Assembly: GCF_035961655.1 (NCBI RefSeq)
Contig: NZ_CP108393.1
Location: forward strand, 930,001 to 994,000
Source of the DNA: Streptomyces sp. NBC_01317
GTDB lineage: Bacteria; Actinomycetota; Actinomycetes; Streptomycetales; Streptomycetaceae
DNA length: 64,000 nt
Direction: 5' to 3'
In this document: positions 58,785 through 64,000 of the stretch, in pieces
Numbering within the stretch: the stretch's first letter is position 1
Layout: each line of letters opens with the position of its first letter
Program-made: the position numbers and the translations under genes
Notes under the pieces: generated by a model
Seen by the model: the letters and a program-made list of their open reading frames with translations, nothing else
The model's database searches: none
What the model was told of the DNA's origin: nothing

Positions 58785-59273
58785 ATGAGCGACGAGCGCA
58801 AGGTCCAGGAAGTCCTGGCCCGCTATGTCCGTGCGACGGACCGGCGCGACGGCAAGACCCAGGGAGGTCTGTTCACCGACGACGCGGTCGTGCGGATCTT
58901 CACCAGGACCGGCCCCGACGCCTACGAGCCGGTCGGTGAGCCCCTGATCGGCGGGGCGGGCGTGGAGTACGCGGTCACCCACCTCATGGCCCCGCATCCG
59001 GAGGGAGGCACGAGCCACCACACCACCCAGGACCACCTCATCGAGGTCGACGGCGACCGCGCCCACCTCAACGCCCAGTTCGTCGTCTTCCGGGTCCAGG
59101 CCTCCGCGCGCCCCGCCGGCGGCTGGCCGGCCGGGGTCTCCGGCGCGCAGGGCACGGTCGGGCCGATCGAGTCCGGGTACTACGACACGGATCTGCGCCG
59201 GGTCGGCGGCGAGTGGAAGATCGTCAAGCACAGCGTGCTGATGGACATGCCGATCGCGTTCCCGGGCGCGTGA
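58785..59273 (+). CDS. SnoaL/NTF2-like protein
   Basis: 162 residues from ATG 58785. It begins VQEVLARYVRATDRRDGKTQGGLFTDDAVVRIF, the N-terminal helix-turn pattern of SnoaL_4/NTF2-like proteins, then GTSHHTTQDHLIEVDGDRAHLNAQFVVFRVQ, and ends GGEWKIVKHSVLMDMP. Members are cyclases, isomerases or binding proteins with a cone-shaped pocket; the activity here is unknown. Its TGA overlaps the ATG of the quinone reductase gene (TGATG), so the two are coupled. Confidence 0.87.
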   Translation: MSDERKVQEVLARYVRATDRRDGKTQGGLFTDDAVVRIFTRTGPDAYEPVGEPLIGGAGVEYAVTHLMAPHPEGGTSHHTTQDHLIEVDGDRAHLNAQFVVFRVQASARPAGGWPAGVSGAQGTVGPIESGYYDTDLRRVGGEWKIVKHSVLMDMPIAFPGA

Positions 59274-60193
59274 TGAGAGCCATGGTCTACCGCCGCTACG
59301 GCGGCCCCGAGGTCCTGGAGCCGGCGGAGCTGCCCGAGCCCAAGACCCATGTCGACTCGGTGCTGGTACGGGTACGGGCCGCGGCGCTCAACCCCGCCGA
59401 CCTGGCGCTCCAGGCCGGGGCGCTCCGCGGCGCCGTGGAGACGTACTTCCCGGTCGTCCCCGGCTGGGACCTCGCGGGGGTGGTGGAGCGATCCGGCCCC
59501 GCTGCCCCGGAGTTCGCCCCGGGGGACGAGGTCATCGGGTACGTACGCGGCGACGTGCAGCGCGCCCACGGTGGTCTGGCCGAACTGGTCTCCGCCGATG
59601 TACGCACGCTCGTCCGCAAGCCCTCCGCGCTGAGTTTCGCCGAGGCGTCGGCGCTCCCCCTGGCCGGGCTGACCGCGTACCAGGCCATCGTCCACGCGCT
59701 GGAGGTGCGGCCCGGCGAGATCCTGCTCGTGCACGGAGCCGCCGGCGGGGTGGGGTCCCTCGCCGTCCAGATCGGACGGTCCCGCGGAGCCCGTGTCATC
59801 GGCACGGTCTCGGCGCGCGATCACGGTTACGTACGCACACTGGGCGCCGAACCGGTCACCTACGGGGAAGGGTCCGCCGACCGCGTCCGCGAACTCGCCC
59901 CGGACGGCGCCGACGTGGTCCTCGACACCGTGGGCGGTGTGCTCGCCGCGACGGCGCGTGCGGCCCGCCCCGGCGCGCGGGTGGCGTCGATCGCCGAGAT
60001 CGGCACCCCGGGTGTCACCCCGGTCTTCTGCCGGATGGACCACGCCGATCTCACCGCGCTGGCCCGTCTCGCCGAGTCCGGCGCACTCGGTGTGCGGGTC
60101 GGTGCCACCTTCCCTCTGGAACAGGCGGCCGACGCCCAGCGCGCACTGGCCGCCGGGGGCGTCCCGGGAAAGGTCGTTGTCGTGATCGCCTGA
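59273..60193 (+). CDS. NADPH:quinone oxidoreductase, zinc-free MDR family
   Basis: 306 residues from ATG 59273. The medium-chain reductase fold shows YRRYGGPEVLEPAELPEP at the start, GWDLAGVVERSG, and the NADPH motif LLVHGAAGGVGSLAVQIGRSRGARVIGTVS near residue 150, then DVVLDTVGGVLAATARAARPGARVASI. No zinc ligands are present, as in quinone reductases. It reduces quinones or enals with NADPH. It overlaps the SnoaL-like gene upstream and is probably under the divergent LysR. A 15-bp tandem repeat (60196-60225) follows the stop. Confidence 0.9.
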   Translation: MRAMVYRRYGGPEVLEPAELPEPKTHVDSVLVRVRAAALNPADLALQAGALRGAVETYFPVVPGWDLAGVVERSGPAAPEFAPGDEVIGYVRGDVQRAHGGLAELVSADVRTLVRKPSALSFAEASALPLAGLTAYQAIVHALEVRPGEILLVHGAAGGVGSLAVQIGRSRGARVIGTVSARDHGYVRTLGAEPVTYGEGSADRVRELAPDGADVVLDTVGGVLAATARAARPGARVASIAEIGTPGVTPVFCRMDHADLTALARLAESGALGVRVGATFPLEQAADAQRALAAGGVPGKVVVVIA

Positions 60194-60223
60194 CCCGGCG
60201 GACGGCGGTCCGGCGGACGGCGG

Positions 60224-61360
60224 TCAGCCCCCCTTGTACCACTTCTGGTTGGACGTGCCCTTGCAGGTCCACAGCTGCAACTTGGTGCCCGAGGCCGTGC
60301 CCTTGTCCAGGACGTCGACGCACTTGTCGGCCTGGGCGTTGACCAGATCGCCCGCATCCGCGAGGTAGAACTGCTGCCCACGGCCGCCGTCGCAGGTCGC
60401 CAGCTGGATGGCGGCCCCGCTGCTGGTGGAGTTCCCCGCCACGCTCATGCACAGGCCGAGTGAGCGGATGGTGCCGTCCGGGCGGAACGAGAACCCCTGA
60501 TTGGCCTGCTTCGGGTAGTTGCAGTCCCACAGCTGGAGCCGGGTGCCCGATCTGCCCACCCCGTCAAGGGCGTCGGTGACGTCGATGCAGCGCCCCGAGG
60601 CCACGCCCACCAGCCGGACACCCAGCGCCTTGGGCGTATCCGAGCCCTGGGCCTGGTTCACCGGCGTCTTGCTCCCCGAGCCGGTACCGCCCGTACCGCC
60701 GGTACCGCTCCCGGCTCCGGAGCCGCCGGTGGACCCGCCGCCCTGCTCCGTATCCTTCGCACCGTCGTCTTCCCCCGCAGGCGCCGACTTCGATCCGCCG
60801 CCCTTCGGCTGGTCCTTCGGCCGGTCCGAGCCGGCCGGCGCCCCACCACCGGCGGGCGGTACAACTCCCGCGCCCACGCCGGGATTCGGCGGGACGAACA
60901 CACCGCCACCGCCGCTGCCCCCTCGCGGGGCGGGCGGCCGGTCCGTGCGCTCCTCCGACGAGGTGGAGGAAGGGGAGGGGGACGGGGACGGGATGGCCGT
61001 GCCCGGCTCCCGCCCGGCCGCCGCCTCGGCCACGCTCGTGCTGGACTCCCCGGAGCCGGGGGTCAGATCGATCGACGCGAGCAGCGGCACGGTGAGGATG
61101 CCCGCACCCGTGAGGGCGGCGGCGACGGCCGTCGTCGCCCAGACCCGCGATCCCGGCAGCAGACCCCGGCGGGGCAGGGACGGGCGGCGGGCGAACGCCT
61201 CGGCGAAACCACCCCCCTGGGCCGTGCCGGACCCACCGGCCTCGCCCGTACCGGAGCCGCTGCCCTGGCTCGTACCGGAGCCGCTTCCCCGGCTCGTACC
61301 GGGGCCGGGAGTGGGGTCCTGGGGCCGTCCGGAAGGGGGCGTGTTGCGGATGGACGGCAC
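60224..61360 (-). CDS. Membrane protein with extracellular ricin-type lectin domain
   Basis: 378 residues from ATG 61360. A Gly/Ser/Pro-rich cytoplasmic tail (1-65) leads to one transmembrane segment (VWATTAVAAALTGAGILTVPLLA), then a long low-complexity Pro/Gly/Ser spacer (100-245) and a C-terminal ricin B-type beta-trefoil (250-378): GVASGRCIDVTDALDGVGRSGTRLQLWDC, GLCMSVAGNSTSSGAAIQLATC and DKCVDVLDKGTASGTKLQLWTC, three QxW-like repeats. It should bind sugars at the cell surface. It is divergent from the sigma-factor operon. Confidence 0.87.
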   Translation of the reverse strand: MPSIRNTPPSGRPQDPTPGPGTSRGSGSGTSQGSGSGTGEAGGSGTAQGGGFAEAFARRPSLPRRGLLPGSRVWATTAVAAALTGAGILTVPLLASIDLTPGSGESSTSVAEAAAGREPGTAIPSPSPSPSSTSSEERTDRPPAPRGGSGGGGVFVPPNPGVGAGVVPPAGGGAPAGSDRPKDQPKGGGSKSAPAGEDDGAKDTEQGGGSTGGSGAGSGTGGTGGTGSGSKTPVNQAQGSDTPKALGVRLVGVASGRCIDVTDALDGVGRSGTRLQLWDCNYPKQANQGFSFRPDGTIRSLGLCMSVAGNSTSSGAAIQLATCDGGRGQQFYLADAGDLVNAQADKCVDVLDKGTASGTKLQLWTCKGTSNQKWYKGG

Positions 61361-61626
61361 ATGGGCTCCGTACGGTCGGAGGGAATCGGACGAGCGGAAG
61401 GCTGTACTCCGAGGATCTCGGTCCCCACCGACACCGCTCCACGCACATTGGGAAAACGCTTGGTTAACACGACCCGCACAACCCGGCGGTTCGTCATGAT
61501 CGGCGCACAGATGCCCAGTTCAGAGCCGTGCGAGGCCGACACCGGGCGAACCGCACACCGCCTATCCTCCTCTCGTCCGCCACTCATTCCGTACGCCGTT
61601 CCCGAGGGAACCAGGGGGCTGAGGCC

Positions 61627-62205
61627 ATGCCACGCATCGACATCGGACACACCGGCATCGAGCACACCGGCGAGGAGCCGTCGGCGGCCCACGCCCCGCC
61701 CCCGGGTGACCGCACACTCCCCCTGCTGCTCGCGGAGCGCGACAGCCTGCGCCACTACGTCGCGGGACTGATGGGCCGCGACAGCCAGGGCGCCGAGGAC
61801 ATCGTCCAGGAGACCCTGTTGCGGGCGTGGCAGTTCGCCGGGCGGCTGGACTGGCAGGACAGGCCGATCAGGATGTGGCTGTTCCGGGTGGCGCGCAATC
61901 TTGTCATCGACGCGAAGCGCAAGGACCGGGCCGTCCCGGTCGGTCTCTCCACGGCCGACTTCGGGGCCACCGCGCCCGCGCCGGTCCCCGACCACGCCGA
62001 AGAAATCAGCGAACGCTGTGTGTTGGTGGAGGCGATGCGCACGCTGGACCCGCCGCGCAGGGAGGCGGTCGCCCGCGTCCACCTCCTGGGTCAGCCGGGC
62101 GAGGACGTCGCCCGGCTGCTGGGCGTCCCGAGAGGGACGGTCAAGTCCCGTACGCACCACGGGATCCGGGCGCTGCGCGCGGAGCTGAGCGGGAACGCCG
62201 CGTGA
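61627..62205 (+). CDS. RNA polymerase sigma-70 family (ECF-like) factor
   Basis: 192 residues from ATG 61627. Region 2 is RDSLRHYVAGLMGRDSQGAEDIVQETLLRAWQF then RMWLFRVARNLVIDAKRK; region 4 is MRTLDPPRREAVARVHLLGQPGEDVARLLGVPRGTVKSRTHHGIRALRAEL. The N terminus is a short unstructured extension. Its TGA overlaps the GTG of the next gene (GTGA). No anti-sigma gene is adjacent; the next gene is a membrane protein, so control may be unusual. Confidence 0.92.
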   Translation: MPRIDIGHTGIEHTGEEPSAAHAPPPGDRTLPLLLAERDSLRHYVAGLMGRDSQGAEDIVQETLLRAWQFAGRLDWQDRPIRMWLFRVARNLVIDAKRKDRAVPVGLSTADFGATAPAPVPDHAEEISERCVLVEAMRTLDPPRREAVARVHLLGQPGEDVARLLGVPRGTVKSRTHHGIRALRAELSGNAA

Positions 62206-63533
62206 GCGCGTCGGGCGGGACGGCCCAGTGGCTCGGACTCGCCGGGATCCTGGTCCTGGTCATCACGCTCACTCTCTGGCTGGTACGGCGCGCGGGCGGC
62301 CCCCGGGCGGTATGGCGTCGGACGGCGCGTCAAGTACGCCTCACAAGGCGGGCGTTCAGCGAACCGGTGCGCGCCCAGCTGCGCTACCAGCGCCGGGTGC
62401 GACTGCTCGGCCGGCTGCTGCGCGACCGGGCCGGATGGGCCGACGCGGAGCGGGCGGTACTGCTGGCGGCACGGCTCCACCCGGGGTTCACCCCGTACGG
62501 GGCGCTGCTCGGACCCGACCTGGTCGGCGTGCTGGTGACGGGTCGGACGGACAACACGACGGTGGGTACAGGGGGTTCGGGCGGGGTGCCCGAACTGCCC
62601 GAGCCCTGGGTCGCGGACGACGCGGAGCCCCGGCTGTGGTGGATCGCCCGGTCGGACGTGGCGCCGGCGGAGAAACCGGACGCCAGGGCGGGTGAACCGG
62701 CAGGTGCGGAGGGCGTGTTGGCCCTGGCTTCCCCCGCCTCCCCGCCCCTGCTCGCCTGCGTCGGGACCGACGGCCGACGTGCCGTCCTGCTCGATCTGCA
62801 CGCTTCTCCCCCCACCGTCGCGGTCCTGGGCGTTCCCCGTACCGCCCGCGCGGTCGTGCAGTCGCTCGCCGCGCAGCTCGACGCGCGGCTTCCCGCCGGG
62901 TCCGTGGAGGTCGCGTCGGAAGTGCACCCACGGTACGCGGGCCGTACCGGTGCGGAGGTGCTGGCCGCGCCGGTCGGCACGTACGTGGTGTGCGCCGAGC
63001 CGCCACGGACGGCGTTGCCCGACGGGGTCAGGCTGCTGTGCCTGGGAGTGGGCCGGGGGCGCGCGCTGCTGCTCGAAGCCTCCCAGGACGGACTGTTGGA
63101 GGTACACGGCGCCGCGCCGTCGCTGCGGGTCGACACGCTGCCGCTGGCACGGGCGGTCGTACGGTCCCTCCCGGTCCTGCCTCCCTACGACGACGCGGAT
63201 CCGGTGAACTCCGCACGCCCCGGGGCCGGTTCGGGCGCCGCGCGCGCCCTCGCCGGTCCGGGCACCGCGTGCCCCGTGGCCGTCGCTGTCACTCCCGACG
63301 AGTTCGAGGAACCCGAGGCGACCGTCGGGGCCAGCGCCGTACCGCGGGGACCGGAACACACCGGTACGCGTACACCACCCGCCGTACAGCGAACCGAGCC
63401 ACCCGCCCCCGCATCCCTCCCCCGGCCCGGCGACGACGATCTCGCCGAGCCCTCCGAGTCCGGCACCGCCGGCGTCTCCGCCGCAGGGGCGTCCGCCGCG
63501 GGCGCGGCGCCCGCGGCCCGTGGAAAGAGCTGA
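62202..63533 (+). CDS. Hypothetical membrane-anchored protein, possibly type VII secretion-associated
   Basis: 443 residues from GTG 62202. One transmembrane segment near residues 9-28 (WLGLAGILVLVITLTLWLV), a basic segment, and a cytoplasmic domain of about 300 residues with no clear family (LLACVGTDGRRAVLLDLHASPPTVAVLGV, VVQSLAAQLDARLPAGSVEV). The last ~100 residues are low complexity. The order sigma factor, this protein, FHA/FtsK ATPase suggests a membrane partner of the ATPase, similar to EccB/EccE-type partners; that is inference only. Confidence 0.7.
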   Translation: MSASGGTAQWLGLAGILVLVITLTLWLVRRAGGPRAVWRRTARQVRLTRRAFSEPVRAQLRYQRRVRLLGRLLRDRAGWADAERAVLLAARLHPGFTPYGALLGPDLVGVLVTGRTDNTTVGTGGSGGVPELPEPWVADDAEPRLWWIARSDVAPAEKPDARAGEPAGAEGVLALASPASPPLLACVGTDGRRAVLLDLHASPPTVAVLGVPRTARAVVQSLAAQLDARLPAGSVEVASEVHPRYAGRTGAEVLAAPVGTYVVCAEPPRTALPDGVRLLCLGVGRGRALLLEASQDGLLEVHGAAPSLRVDTLPLARAVVRSLPVLPPYDDADPVNSARPGAGSGAARALAGPGTACPVAVAVTPDEFEEPEATVGASAVPRGPEHTGTRTPPAVQRTEPPAPASLPRPGDDDLAEPSESGTAGVSAAGASAAGAAPAARGKS

Positions 63534-63534
63534 C

Positions 63535-64000
63535 GTGCACCTCACTCTCACCACCGTCGACAGCGCGGACGGTGTCCGCCGCGACCATCTGCTGCGACTG
63601 TCGCCGCACGCCACCGTCGGCGAGGTCGCGGCGGCGGTGTCCGAGCCGCCCCGGCCGCTGTACTCCGGTGCCGACCGGCTCGACCCGGCCCTCGCGGCGG
63701 CCAGGGCGGGGCTGCGCGACGGTGCGCTCCTGGGCGTCGGCGGCCCGGCCGAAGGGCCGGATCTCGTACGGCTGCCGGCCGACGACACGCGGCCCGCGCT
63801 GGTCGAGCTGCACGCGGTGTCGGGACCGGGAGCGGGCCGCACCTGGCGGCTGGGCCAGGGCAGTCACGAGATCGGCACGGACGTGCTGTGCGCGGTCGGA
63901 CCGCTCGGCGACGGCGCGGACGCCCCCGCCGACACGCCCGGTGTCCCCACCCACGGCCTCTGGTTGACCGTTCGCGCGGACGGCTCCGCCTACTGGCACC
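63535..64000 (+). CDS. FHA-domain FtsK/SpoIIIE-type ATPase, N-terminal part only
   Basis: 155 residues from GTG 63535, running off the window. It starts HLTLTTVDSADGVRRDHLLRLSPHATVGEVAAAV, a ubiquitin-like/YukD-type fold, then an FHA-like region (LVELHAVSGPGAGRTWRLGQGSHEIGTD). In Streptomyces such N termini belong to large FtsK/SpoIIIE-like proteins of the EccC type. The ATPase part is not in the window, so the assignment rests on the N-terminal domains and the context after the sigma factor and membrane protein. Confidence 0.65.
   Translation, partial: MHLTLTTVDSADGVRRDHLLRLSPHATVGEVAAAVSEPPRPLYSGADRLDPALAAARAGLRDGALLGVGGPAEGPDLVRLPADDTRPALVELHAVSGPGAGRTWRLGQGSHEIGTDVLCAVGPLGDGADAPADTPGVPTHGLWLTVRADGSAYWH

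Noticed and set aside
61361..61626. Possible sigma-type promoter boxes before the sigma gene
   Set aside because: AAC- and CGTC-like boxes are present but no pair has a plausible spacing.

Overview
The window is a 64 kb piece of a high-GC actinomycete chromosome, almost certainly Streptomyces or a close relative. Coding regions have very high third-position GC and many GTG starts. There is a mycothiol-type DinB enzyme, a lutABC operon, cobF, a dense set of anti-sigma-type ATPases, STAS proteins and PP2C phosphatases, several large secreted carbohydrate enzymes, and many TetR/MarR regulators each beside a short-chain dehydrogenase or hydrolase. One tRNA gene (tRNA-Pro, GGG) is present. No intact transposase, integrase or phage gene was found.

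Region 1 (1-11.4 kb) is the most eroded. It starts with a partial DinB-like enzyme divergent from a TetR gene that carries an in-frame amber codon. Next come a broken metallo-beta-lactamase gene and a frameshifted MarR gene, then an intact SDR/TetR pair with twin operators. At 4.4-5.4 kb two adjacent genes share a RHIM-like amyloid signalling motif, one at its C terminus and the other at its N terminus; this is the best candidate here for an uncharacterised signalling system. A Tat-exported CDP-diacylglycerol pyrophosphatase, a TetR/VC0807 pair, a broken HTH gene and a small secreted protein follow. Then comes a 1.2 kb non-coding stretch with a decayed CRISPR-like array and a scrap of an RNA methyltransferase gene, next to tRNA-Pro.

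Region 2 (11.5-27.8 kb) holds a DUF309 protein, lutABC with ATGA overlaps, cobF, a 101-bp inverted-repeat element, and a secreted GH87-type alpha-1,3-glucanase with an F5/8C domain. After a cupin protein there is a large regulatory block: three HATPase proteins, a STAS protein, a MarR regulator, two PP2C phosphatases, a CHASE3-HAMP histidine kinase and a single-domain receiver. This looks like a partner-switching/two-component stress network.

Region 3 (27.9-39.9 kb) has an alpha/beta hydrolase; a membrane-anchored type 1 periplasmic-binding protein coupled to a large P-loop protein whose Walker A lysine is missing; uppP; an SDR whose catalytic Tyr is His; a TDT-family transporter; an RraA-like aldolase; an orphan Imm7 immunity gene; an excalibur protein; and a DEAD-box helicase with a hairpin leader.

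Region 4 (39.9-49.5 kb) carries a two-gene secreted operon (PQQ-type sugar dehydrogenase-PKD-CBM6 and ThuA-DUF1080-F5/8C), a deletion scar joining an ECF S-component remnant to a BtuF-like remnant, an FAD monooxygenase, a phosphodiester glycosidase and a non-canonical SDR.

Region 5 (49.6-64 kb) has DUF488, a SRPBCC-like/TetR pair, two SDR genes that share paired palindromic operators, a TetR/hydrolase locus, three alpha/beta hydrolases, LysR/SnoaL/quinone reductase genes, a ricin-lectin membrane protein, and the start of a sigma factor / membrane protein / FHA-FtsK cluster that runs off the window.
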